A stretch of 64,000 nucleotides of DNA, from positions 64,985,601-65,049,600 of the forward strand of contig NC_088102.1 of assembly GCF_036370855.1 (NCBI RefSeq). The letters run 5' to 3'. This document shows, in pieces, positions 41,990 through 52,979 of this stretch (the first letter of the stretch is position 1; each line of letters starts with the position of its first letter). The stretch comes from Dromaius novaehollandiae. Taxonomy: Eukaryota; Chordata; Aves; Casuariiformes; Dromaiidae. The notes under the pieces were generated by a model that did no database searches, had not been told where the DNA came from, and worked only from the letters and a program-made list of their open reading frames with translations. Both the position numbers and the translations under genes were made by a program.

Positions 41990-42900
41990 CAAGGCGAGAT
42001 GGAGATGAACATTGATGGCTAATAAACATCTGTGTGGAACTGTGCAGGCATAGAAGACCTTCTCATTTGGACAAAGTAAACTCGCTCCATGCAGGTTTTA
42101 TGGATGATTGCTCGTGGTTTTGGAGTTGTACTAGAGATGCAGGCTTTTTCTACGGCCAAAATGTAACAAAACTGTAGAAGATCTTTTTTTTTTTAATCTA
42201 TTTTTTGTTCCATAGCATGAATTGCATGAAGACAAAAATTAAAAAACAAAAAACAAGAAACACTGCAAATGTATGATTAACCTTAAGGAGAAAAAAAAAG
42301 CAAAGTTATATATTTTCTTTCAAAGCTCTTTACTTTTACATACGTTGTTGTAGCCAAAATGTAAAACATGATAAAACTGTACATTTCTTTGCTATGGATC
42401 GCTTCTTTTTGTATACAAGATACAGAGTAATGGTTTTAAAAAAGTGCAATCAGGCAGTCATCGGTCATATTGACCACGCCTTCACAGTTCATCACACCGA
42501 CATGGAAATCAAGAACTTTTAATCCAACTAGAAGTGTATAAAAATAAGAAACTTTTTCCTGTCTGTTTTTGTTGGCATGCTTGTGACACATGGGACCTTC
42601 CTTCGGACCTGACAGTAACAGCTGGTCTAGATTTAATTTTCCAGCTCTGGTTATGTTGTATTTTATTGATGTATAGATCCAACGTAAAGACCCTTCATAA
42701 ATTGTTCATATTAAGTAATCAGTATGAATTTTAACAAAAAAGTGTTATTTTAAAACTGGGACTTATAGTGCAAAAATCAGGAAAATACTCAAGTATAAAA
42801 TTGTCTCAAAGTTTAAGAAACAAGACAACAGCACTGTATGCAATTTAGTACTTCTGAGTAAAATGCATGCACAATGTTATGCAAAACAATTCTAGCATGA

Positions 42901-42906
42901 AATAAA
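42901..42906 (+). terminator. KCNC1: Candidate KCNC1 polyadenylation signal 1
   Basis: AATAAA followed by TTTTGTATCATGGTTTCAGTG. The T/G-rich downstream sequence suits cleavage within ~25 bp. Confidence 0.4.
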
Positions 42907-43002
42907 TTTTGTATCATGGTTTCAGTGCCTGCTGTATAGTGTAAAGGGGAATCCTTTTCTGAAGCGATCAGGGGTTTCCAGAGACTTGCTTCTAAAATCT
43001 TG

Positions 43003-43008
43003 AATAAA
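43003..43008 (+). terminator. KCNC1: Candidate KCNC1 polyadenylation signal 2
   Basis: AATAAA followed by TACAGTGTTCTC and, further on, TTGCTGTGGTTC, a GU-rich downstream element. It is the better of the three sites by context. Confidence 0.45.
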
Positions 43009-43086
43009 TACAGTGTTCTCAACAGAAATGTAGGAGAAAAGCTTGGTATTGCTGTGGTTCTACAATGCTAATTTTGGTTAGTAGAT

Positions 43087-43092
43087 AATAAA
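43087..43092 (+). terminator. KCNC1: Candidate KCNC1 polyadenylation signal 3
   Basis: AATAAA within GATAATAAATGAAGCC. The downstream sequence is less GU-rich than at the site near 43003. Confidence 0.3.
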
Positions 43093-43828
43093 TGAAGCCT
43101 GCAAACACTTGATACAACCAATGTCTGAAGAATTCACACCATTAGTAATTTTATAAGGGAAGGTAAAAAAGCCTATAATTATCTAGGTATCTTCCCTTTC
43201 CCTCCCCACCAATAATAAAAGTTTGTCTTTTTAGCTGATGAAATGAATTCAGTTTTTCTTACTTCTTTGGGCCCCATCCTTTGTGTGTTCTTCACTGAGC
43301 CTCGGCAGCACATCTGATCTGAAACCCTGAAAGAAATCCAGGTGTCTGAGTCACATTTTATATTTGCCACACAAAACATGCAGCAGTAGGAACTGAGAAA
43401 CAAAATGGTATTGAACATCATTTTAGATCCTAGAAATGACAATTATGAACTGTGCGTCAAGAGCATTCTGGTTGCTTGAGCATTTTTGGTAAAGTACTTC
43501 TGTAAAGAAAGATGCATCGTTATCCTCATGTGAGATTGTTTAATGAATTGGCAACCTTCCAGCCAGAAGCTACAGCATCTGGGACTGCTGAGGGGAACAG
43601 AAGTGTAAAGGAATAGTACAACCATCTCTAAGGTCTGAAGGAAGTAGAAATTAAAACAGAAAATGGAAGAGACTCATGGCTCCAGTAAGTGCTAAATTAT
43701 AAACAAAAAAGGACTGCAGCTGGACCTTGTCTTTGCAAACTCTACTCCAAAAGAAAAATCAAGAAAGGAAGATCTCAAGCTATGTTTTACGAATAAGAGA
43801 AACGCTGATACGAATTTGAACATTGTAC

Positions 43829-43850
43829 AAAAAAAAAAAAAAAAAAAAAA
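43829..43850 (+). repeat. Poly(A) run of 22
   Basis: An uninterrupted A22 after GAACATTGTAC. It may be a retroposed tail, but no source element is recognisable upstream. Confidence 0.8.
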
Positions 43851-44916
43851 GCAGCTCCTTTGCAGTCTTTGATCTAGCATGCTTGATTCCTACTTCCACT
43901 GACTCACTCCTGAGAAGCATTTTTCCTCCCCATTTCTATGCTGTTAGTCTCAGCTGATAAATGGGCAATTTTTTACCTCCAGAATGCAAGCTAATCCAGG
44001 CTCCAAAACTGCCTGATGAACAACTTTGCCTCTTACAGCATATTGGGAACCCAGAACAGACTTTCTATCTAACACTATTACTCAAGGGCCTGGTGTGAAG
44101 GCTGCTCACATTCCTTATTACCACAAGCAACACTAACTATTCAGCCCCATAAATCCCACATGGGTCTTTCCCTCCTGAAGCCCTCTGCACATATACGAGC
44201 CTTCACTGCAACCAGCAGGTCAGGTATGTATGCCCTGAGGCTACTGTCATTTTCACACTGCCACATCTACCAGCTCCACTTCTGTCTGGGTACACTTCTT
44301 GCCTTAATTTGATTTGAGGTCACCATGTCTTTCAGAAGATTTCGATAAAACCTTCCAAAACACAAGCACACTTCCCATCCACCACCCCGGGAGATGCTCT
44401 GAAGTTTAAGGCCCATCAGTGACCCACAGGCGCCCTTTGTATGACAAGCAGCGGTAGAGGCAGCCCTGACCACTCGGGGAAAGAGGGAGACGCCTGCAAC
44501 ATTTCAGAAAGACCTGAGTCGCCACTGAAGCCTGGCACTGAACCCCAAGAGAAAGTTACCACATCATCCTGGCTCTTTTATATCAAAAGAGGGTTGTGCC
44601 ATAGTGTTATCATCAAAACACTGATTCTTTCAACCTCCTGTGATGGGATTGGAAAGGCTTTATTTTGATAGAAGAGCTGGAAGTATACACGTGGCTAGAT
44701 CCTAAGCTCATGCTTCCAGTAACGTCACCCACTACTTCTGAATTCACATCATCATAAATAAGAGCAGAAACACATTCAGTAATGAACATCCATGTTCCTT
44801 TCTTTGACAACTCAGCTTTCAGAGATGGATTCTCAGCTACTGGACCCCGACACTGGGTATTTAACCTTCATCTGAAATCCACCATCGATTACAGTGGTTT
44901 AGTACTTGCTAACATC

Positions 44917-44939
44917 AAAAAAAAAAAAAAAAAAAAAAA
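44917..44939 (+). repeat. Poly(A) run with A/G-rich extension
   Basis: A23 followed by GAAAAGAAAAAGAAAAAACC. It is simple sequence; no element body is recognised. Confidence 0.8.
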
Positions 44940-46394
44940 GAAAAGAAAAAGAAAAAACCTCATCCATACTTCATACACGCATGCAGCTTTATCCTCTGAC
45001 TGCATGAAGGTATCAGTTTTTTTCTGGACCAACACAACACATGAAACTGTCTCCACAACAGCTATTTCAGACAGCAAGGACCTGAAAAGTGGTTTCTGTT
45101 CTCTCACTCCAGCAAAGAATCTAGCTAATACCGCTCTGATAACATTCAAGTGCAGCAGTCATTAATCTGGATAACGTGATTTTTCACATAAATTGCCTTC
45201 TCTCTCCTTAAAGTTTCAGGGCCGAAAAGAAAATACATCATTGAAACAAATGAGCAGACTGAAATACAGAAGAGAGCAAGCCGGGCTAAGGCAAGGACCT
45301 TCAGAAAGGGACGCTTATAAAAGATAACCTGAAGCAAAAACAAGGGCAGTTATTACCCTGCCACTTCACGTATCTTCTTCATAGTTTCAAAACAAGGCAG
45401 CCCACTGCTCTGCTTTCCATATATATCCTGGAAGCAACTTTGTCTCTAAACTCAAACACAAACCAACGGTACTTCATGAAAATGTGCTTAATTTATGCAG
45501 GTTACTTTTAAGTCACTCATTTATTTGAGTTTGGGCGTAAAGTACCTGTCTGTTCAGAGGTCCCAAAGCCTCTGCATTCATCTAGGACTGTAGGAGCAAC
45601 ATTTCTCTCTCCTGGGAACATAAATGCTTAATCATGCTCGAGTGTGAAATCTGAATTCAAAATGAACTTCAAATTAGAAGATACATCAGAACACTGCACC
45701 TCTCAAATTTCTTATCTGATAAAGCAAATATCTTAAAACCAAATACATTCATCTACCCACAAGGAAAGATCTGTTCTTTGGCTCAGGCTGCCAAGGCCAG
45801 GTTTTCAATGCTCAGCATTCACTTGAGCATTTCAAAAACTGTAATTATTCAGGTCCAAACATTTCCAGGTGCCAGATACTAAGAGCACATGCTCCAGGGT
45901 TTTCATGAGCATCTCTGCTGTCCATGGAGCCTAGTTCAAGGATTCCTGAATTAGCAACAAACCAAGTCTTGCAAGTGTATTAGCATAGGCATCACCCATA
46001 AGTACCTCTACTGCCTCGGCACCAGCGCGGCTTTAGAGGGACAGCATAGCCAGCACACAGATGCCGACAGTGGGTGGCCCCAGTGTTTGGACAAACAGCT
46101 GGAGCTCAGGCTCAGCTGCTGCACAGGAGACCTACTCTGCAGCTGTGCTGTTGGTGCCGGTGGGGGGCTGGAGAAGGGGTGGCAGCAGCACAAGAAACAG
46201 GAGATGGGCAGGAGGACATGGGATGGCTCTGGAAAGTGGCTCCTGAAAGCAGGAGGCAGGAGTGCGTGAAGAAAGAGCTGTCCACGTGGATGGGGGAAGG
46301 AGAGCAAGGGCAGAGGGAAGCAAGAGCAGTGAGGCCTGGCTATAGGAAACATCAAGGACCACTGGCCTAAAAGGCAAAGCCTTCTGTGGGACCC

Positions 46395-46530
46395 AGGAGA
46401 CCTGGAATTTCATTCTTGGCTGCTATAGACATGCTGGGTTACAGCTCAGTTGGGACATTTCCATTTTTTGTGCCTCAGCATCTGCGACATCGTCCTCTTT
46501 TTAAAGTGTTCTGAGGTAAAGTGATGAAAA
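46395..46530 (+). repeat. MIR-like SINE fragment
   Basis: CCTGGAATTTCATTCTTGGCT, GGGTTACAGCTCAGTTGGGAC, TTTTGTGCCTCAGCATCTGC and GTTCTGAGGTAAAGTGATG follow the MIR order (left part, GTGCCTCAGTTTCC core, TGTGAGGATTAAATGA). It is diverged. Confidence 0.45.
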
Positions 46531-49500
46531 GCAGTATTTACATAGGAATAGTTACTATAAACTAACTACTCACAGAGAAATACTTCTCTCCATTACGCAG
46601 CACATACAGTGTCTCCTCCTTGTCTGCAGGAGAGCCCAATGCCCCTACAGAAATCCCTTCTCTTTTCTACTTTAAAGCAGAGGATTACTATGGAGACTGA
46701 ATAAGCACCCACACAGTAAAACTGATAGTGTCTCTTGGGTACTGATTGGCAACTCCTCAGCTGTAGGCACCAGGACTTTGTGCATTCAAATCATTAAAAA
46801 AAAACAAAACAAAAGCTAAATGCATTTGTCATTTACAGCAGAAAACTAAAATTGTGACAGAACATGAAAAGTCTTCTGATCCCTGGACCCACTTTTGAAA
46901 TGAAAAATTAAAAAAATGCATAGTGTTACAGCAAAGTGCTCAAACGTACTTAAAAGATGACGATAATCAGGGAGTCCTGGAGTCATACCGGACTGAAATT
47001 CTGCAACTTCCACTGACAAAGTCAGTGATCCCAAACCCTGTAGACAAAACTTCCCCAAGATGGCATTGCATCTGAATATCAAGATGGCCCATAGCAAAGC
47101 AATCTGAAAATAGAGGAGCATGAAAACAAGCTGAGAGGCTAGCTAAAAGAGGAACTCAGCTTAGACTGATGTTAACCCTCTAACTGCAAAGGTTCACCTG
47201 AAAAGGAACCCAAATCTGACCTGCTCCTGGTTCTGTCAAAAGGTAAAAATGCCTGTGGGAATTCTGCGAAAATAAATGTCAGCTGTGAGCTTACTCACCC
47301 CCAAGGCCAGTTTTAATTCAGGAATAATTACTTTGCTGCAGCTGTTGTTTCCAATCAAGCTGAAAAATGTGTTCTCCTGGTACTCTGTAAATTTAGGCTT
47401 CCTCACTCTCCCACAATGTGACACACAGTTTCAGGCAGGTCACAATTCACACATGCAGAGACCATCTCCACTGCTTGGTATTCTCAGCCGCATTTTCCCC
47501 TTCCATGTTCCACAGAGGCAGGAATGGGTAAAAACTGCCTCTGCATCAAAACCAACCAAGAGCAGAGACGAGGATGAATCTTCGAATGAAATGCACCACC
47601 AACAAGAGAACGTCCCTTACTGTTCCTTCAGGTATCTGGCTCTACATAGCTTATAAAATAACAGTGGCTTCACACACGCAGTTTCTCCCAATGAACTTCG
47701 AAGGCGCATGCAGTAGGTTTTTTGTGACATTTCTTTAACAGATGGCCATTTCCAAACAGCCCAAGTATTTAATTCAGGGCTATTTCTTCATTCTTTCCAT
47801 CATGGAGCAAGGTGTCTACGACCAGTACTTATCAGGGAAGTAAAAATAGCACAAGTTAAAAACAGGCAAAAAACACTACTAATTTTTTAAAGAAAATAAA
47901 TCAAAAGATTGGTATGTTAAAGGTTCAAATCTCCAATTCTTTTTGTGTCAGCTACAGTTTTCAGCAACATTCGTGTAAGCCCCAGTTTTCTACTGTGCAC
48001 ATTTTTAAGTGCAATCAAAACCACACAAGATGATTATCTGCCAAACACTGCAATCCATTTTCAGTCTTTGGGAAGCAAGTCTTCTGTTTTCTTAAGTATT
48101 TTTCTTCCCTTCTCAGAATTTTCAGCTGCTCTGAACTATAAGTTGGTAGTAAACACCACAAATGCTACCCAAATGCTCACAGAAAATTCTGGAACCTTTT
48201 AAAAAATTCAGCTAAAATAAAAAGCACAAGGCTTACCACCTGCTTTAAAGATATCTAAATCTCTAATGGAAGAGGGGACTTGGTAAAAACAACAAAACAT
48301 TACAACTCTAGCAACAAAGATCTGCCATCATCTTGATTTCTAACACAAGGGTGAAAGAGGTGAAAATCCCCAAATGACTTAAGTCTTGCTTAAGTCAGGT
48401 AAGACCCTGATCCAGAGTGCATGGATTTGATGACAAGACTCATAAGGACGTGATTAGGTGCTGCATTAGGTCCCAGGTGTGAGCTAAAGATTTTCAAGAT
48501 GGGAAGGTGAGAACAGAGACGCTGCTGTCCCTACCGAAGAGAACTGGAAATTTCAAGATGTCCTACGAATAAGAAAGGAAACCCAGTGCAGGCCAATGAC
48601 CCATATTATTAATTTTAAAAAGTCAGGTAAATGCATGGAGGAATAAACTACAACAACATTGCCCTCGAAATACAATAGCTTGCCCCTCATCACACTTCTG
48701 TTGCACTGGAGGGCTGGAATGCTGCTATTCCTTTGTGATTACCCAGTCTTTGGCATCTGTATTTTCAGGCTACCCCCTCCCCTCTGCCCTCCTTTTTCCC
48801 TGTGTTTTAGCTCACCAACTATTTCAGGCTTTTGACTGTGACTCCTTTAAATGTTATCCCATAGTCATCTCTCTTCTGTGCACTCTGACTGATCTCCTTT
48901 GTCTGTTTTCCATCCTCATCCTTAAGTCTCATGATTCCCAAAACAAAATGCAAAATTAAAAAAAAAAAAAAAAAAATCAAATCACATTCTTCCTCCCACC
49001 TCCCAATTTCCCAGTGCTCAGCCATGTAGTCAATCAAACCGTCGTCACTCATGCAGGAAACAACCTTCATGGCAGTTGCAGATGGCAAGAACTAGAGACA
49101 CCAACAGGACTGAAGATATGCAGGTAGGGGAGGGAAGCCAGTGGCAGAAAAGAAAGAGTGAGGGGGCAAAAGGGAAGAAAGGTAGGACTGAACTTTTCTT
49201 TCAAACAAAGACACTAATTCCTTCAGATACTCCAGTATAGGGTCCAGCATTCCAAGCAGAAAAGTATTAAGGCAATCAGGAATGCTACACAAATAACATC
49301 AGTAACACAAACAGCTTAAACAAATCCTTCAAGAAAGAGGAACTTCTGAAACAATACAAATATCTTCCTTCCTTCCAACATTCCTTAAAATGGAATGGGA
49401 GGGTCTTGCACAGGTACACAGAGAGCTTGTATGAGTGATAACTGCAGCTATGACTTTCAAACAACAGAAGTGTATACAACAGCTTCCTTCTCCCCCACCC

Positions 49501-49748
49501 AAGAGCCTGAAGGCCCTCTGAAGGTCAGTAACCCACAACCTGCTTTCCAGAAAAGCTCTTACATTACAGCTCATCTTTTTCCTCTCATGAATGTCACCAT
49601 CTTGGCAGGTTTGCTCATTTTCAGAAAATGGGCCGGGGCGTGAGGGGGAAGGCTGTATAGACACTTGCTTACCTTTTTCCAGTGTTTGTGTGTTTTACCA
49701 ACCTTGTCCGTTTATTTGCATCTGAATGTGGATGCGGGATGCTTACGT

Positions 49749-50174
49749 AACAGGCTTGCTCTGTTTAGCGCTGAAGATCTGCATAAATAGGTCTGTCTTT
49801 GCATGCACTGCTGTTCCAGAGGCATTAGCACAGCACACTGGCTCTGCGTTTTGCTTCGCAGAGACTGACCTTTTTCATCAGGACACCAACAAGAAACAGT
49901 CCCTCACCTCTCTGGACGTCAGCAAGGAAGGGGGTCTACTCACTTGCCTGGCAGCTTTACGAACAGGCTTGCTCTGTTTAGCGCTGAAGATCTGCATAAA
50001 TAGGTCTGTCTTTGCATGCACTGCTGTTCCAGAGGCATTAGCACAGCACACTGGCTCTGCGTTTTGCTTCGCAGAGACTGACCTTTTTCATCAGGACACC
50101 AACAAGAAACAGTCCCTCACCTCTCTGGACGTCAGCAAGGAAGGGGGTCTACTCACTTGCCTGGCAGCTTTACG
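49749..50174. repeat. Perfect 213-bp tandem duplication
   Basis: Copy 1 (49749-49961) and copy 2 (49962-50174) are identical over all 213 bases, with no spacer. Because 213 is a multiple of three, a plus-strand frame runs through both copies and gives a 161-residue open frame with a 71-residue repeat. The peptide resembles nothing I know and I do not call it a gene. Identity means a very recent duplication, a polymorphism or an assembly error. On the minus strand each unit carries donor-like words (CAAGTGAGT, GAGGTGAGG, AAGGTCAGT). Confidence 0.95.
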
Positions 50175-52140
50175 CTGTCTGCTCCCTTCCTTACGGGTGA
50201 AGTCTCAGTAGAAAGTCTTAGCTGATTTTGTACAAGGTTTTATTCTGCAAACAAAGCATACTGACATACAAAACAGGGTATTAATTTCTGAATGAATGAG
50301 CAACAACTTGTTTTTGACATTCATCCATGTACTATCTACAATGAATTACTATTCACATTTTGTACTACAGCAGCATCTAGAGGTCTTGACCAGCTGCAAA
50401 GCTCTTGAGACAAAAGCCATTCCTCCCCAAAGTTTTCAGGCTATATAGGCAAGACAAAAAAGGGGAGAAAGTGCAGTTCTCCCCCTTTCAAAGATTAAGA
50501 ACAGTTGCAGACATGAAACCCCAAAAAAGGACCAGGAAAGGATCAGGAAATAAAATTAAAGGACTCCTTTACTTCCTCATCACTCCAAGTAATTCTTTAC
50601 CTTTCAAAAGCATTTTCATTTTATTGATCTGAAAAAGTGAAAAACATTTCATACAACCAAGTCGCATTTCTTTGTTACATAATTGGTTCGGTTTCTCTGA
50701 ACTGCACTGCAACAACAGCATACACAACCAAAACATGTTCAATACAGTAGCTCTTAGGTTCGAGGGGACATGTACTTGCTGTCAAAACAAGGAACAAAAT
50801 TATTCAGAGGCCAGGATTACTGAAACAGGATAGCATGTTTATTCAGTACATGGATTTTGGAGGGAAAGGAAGGTAAAAGCCTTGACAAAGACAACAGCCA
50901 GAAAAGTATGCAAAACTGTTCAGTGCATATATCAGAGAGACTGCTGCATCTGGAAAGCAGCAAGGGGGAGAATCAATAAACAGCAACCTCCTCAGGTAAG
51001 AAAAAGTGCAAGAGGTAGCAGCCTGGAGCAATATATTACCATGAACAGCCACAACCAACACAGGGATTTAAAAAAAGAAAAATCACAACAGAAGGCTTCA
51101 TTCTGCATTTTTTGCAGAGCACCCATTTTGTTATTATTTTCATGTTTCTTTCAATGTCTTTAATGCAGTTATAATCAGCTTCATAGTCAGCTTGAGTTTC
51201 TTCTCCATTCAACAGAAAAGATATTGCATCTGAAAATAAGGCCATGAACTATGACTACTGTAAAACTAAGCGGAAAAGATATCCTCACAGAGCATATTAC
51301 TACCATAATTCCTCCTCCTCATGACTGAACTGATACATCATTAGAAAGTTTTCCTGTCCTATTTTCTAAGAGTCCTTCTCCTAGCATTTTGTAAGGCTCC
51401 TTCCCTGGCAAGCTTGCTTTAAAAATAAACCACTGTTTAGCAACAGTGGGGCTCATTAAAAGGTGCACTTAGAACACAGTAGTATTCTCTATATTTAGAG
51501 CTTTGAATACATCAAACACCACAGCAAATTTAACTATCGTGGGTGGTAAGCATCCAGTCTAATGGCATCCACTGTATGTGTGTGCAAAAGTTTTATAACT
51601 AGCTTCCAAAATTCTCCTTAGTATAAGCAGTCAGTAATATCTGAAAGTAACTTACACTTTTCCATTTCTCCCACCAAAACAGGTGTTAGGCCTACCTTCC
51701 CTCTGCCAAGCACTCACCTGGAGCAAGCATTGTGGGCATGCTCTGAACAGTAACTCAGCTCGGCTGAGAAACAGATGCGAGAACCAGCCTGAAATTATCA
51801 GGACCACTGTGAGATGCATTTTAGGCTGGTAGGCTGGAGAACTGGTAGAAACTTTCCTTTTAGACTGGGAGGTCTTCCTTTTCAAAGGCAGCTAGAACCA
51901 CTGGAGCTATGTTGGATCCAGCTGTCCTCAACTGCTACAGCTGACTTACGCCCTTCAACAAGTTTTCTATCATTTCCAAAAACTCTTAAAGGCTTTTCTT
52001 CCCAAAGTATTAGCTTCAAAAACTTTAGGTCTGGTTTGCAACTTAATGAAAATTGTGGTGGATCTGCATCCCTGAAAATCTGCAATCAACTGGTGCCTGG
52101 TACAGAAAATAATTCTTCGTAATTGCTGCTCCTTTCACAG

Positions 52141-52146
52141 TTTAAT
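52141..52146 (-). terminator. SERGEF: Candidate SERGEF polyadenylation signal
   Basis: The minus strand reads ATTAAA, about 670 bp after the stop codon. It is the nearest variant hexamer found; evidence is weak. Confidence 0.25.
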
Positions 52147-52604
52147 CAAGATAGTTTCAGAAGGCCCTTGCTTTCTCCCTTTTGTCAGCTTTCTAAATTA
52201 CACCTCCTTCGTTCTTTTAAATCCTGATCCTTCTGTTTAAAGAAATGTGCATGCATATATTTACGTCCACTGACACTTCTCTGTGATGCAAATGAGGTTT
52301 TCAGAGATTCTGGGAGCTCACTACTCTGGCAGAAGTTGGCAGGTGCTACATATATTCATCATGACAAAGATACAAAAATAAAAGAGCAGAAGTAGCCCTG
52401 GGTGTTCACCTCCTCACACTAGTTCCTCAGACAGAATTTAGACTCTGATGATCAGTGATTAGGCAGTCAGTTTCCTCTTCCAAAAACATCTCAGAAGAAC
52501 AAGGAAGAGTCATTCCTTCTTCACTGGTATTGCATCAAAGCAAAATGTTTGTCATTCTACCTGTGAGTACAATTCCTGTGAAAAGAACCCATGAAATAAT
52601 TTTT

Positions 52605-52640
52605 TTTATATATATACATATATATATTTTTTTTTTTCAG
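52605..52640. repeat. TA/T simple repeat
   Basis: ATATATATACATATATATAT followed by a T12-type run. On the minus strand it would lie in the SERGEF 3' UTR. Confidence 0.8.
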
Positions 52641-52812
52641 TTTGTCTTTATGTAATAGCTTTCTAAGCATCATTCCTTTTGGCTTTGGAACAAAGTTCCT
52701 CTGCATCTTCAGACTATTGTGTCAATTATAGGTAATCCTCTCGCAGCCCTCCTGAGCCACCCTTTGCAAAGACGTCCCCATCCGTGATGCTGTGGTTCCT
52801 GGAGCGGCGAGT

Positions 52813-52979
52813 CTAACGCGGAGTTTGACAGAAAGCCATGGAGTGCCCTGCCCCGCACCCGACTATCATCTGCTCTGCGCAACCAAGAGCTTCGACCAGC
52901 TTCGGGACATGGACGTTCGCTTCAGTGCCGTCACCGCACATCCCATGTTCGTTCCATCCCCAGGAGAAGCAGCAGCCAC
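52813..52979 (-). CDS. SERGEF: SERGEF last coding exon (RCC1-like repeat)
   Basis: On the minus strand, the acceptor CTCTCTTTCAG precedes 52979. The two bases GT complete a split Gly codon, followed by 54 codons and TAG (52813-52815). The peptide contains FSWGWNEHGMCGDGTEANV and, after a linker, VGCGAGHSMAFCQTPR. These are the two hallmarks of an RCC1 blade (WGxNEHGxxGxG and CGAGHSxA), and they match the last blade of mammalian SERGEF/DelGEF as I recall it (VCYSWGWNEHGMCGDGTEA, GCGAGHSLALCQLP). SERGEF is a propeller protein linked to secretion and to the exocyst subunit Sec5. The exon is GC- and CpG-rich compared with its flanks. The frame stops four residues after FC, whereas the mammalian protein has a longer hydrophilic tail. 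Orientation opposite to KCNC1 fits conserved synteny. Confidence 0.92.

Larger units (their letters stand above)
41990..43112 (+). other. KCNC1: KCNC1 3' untranslated region
   Basis: AT-rich, T-run-containing sequence follows the Kv3.1b stop with no further coding potential. Three AATAAA hexamers close the region (42901-42906, 43003-43008, 43087-43092), so the transcript probably ends within about 30 bp of one of these. The right limit given is an estimate from the last hexamer. Confidence 0.65.
43113..49748. other. Interval between KCNC1 and the SERGEF side, no gene recognised
   Basis: Unique, AT-rich sequence with A-runs (43829-43850, 44917-44939, 48958-48977), a GC- and purine-rich patch (about 46010-46350) and a MIR-like fragment (about 46395-46530). 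Open frames are short and unlike known proteins. Part of it could be extended 3' UTR of either convergent gene. Confidence 0.6.
50175..52812 (-). other. SERGEF: SERGEF 3' UTR and downstream flank (limits unknown)
   Basis: Downstream of the SERGEF stop on the minus strand. The first possible polyadenylation hexamer is ATTAAA at 52141-52146; the AATAAA hexamers near 50836, 50614 and 50238 are alternatives. There is a TA/T simple repeat at about 52605-52640. No coding exon is recognised. Confidence 0.4.

Noticed and set aside
49726..50211. 161-codon plus-strand open frame with an internal 71-residue repeat
   Set aside because: It is open only because the duplicated unit is a multiple of three. 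The peptide has no recognised homology and there is no gene context, so it is treated as a repeat, not a gene.
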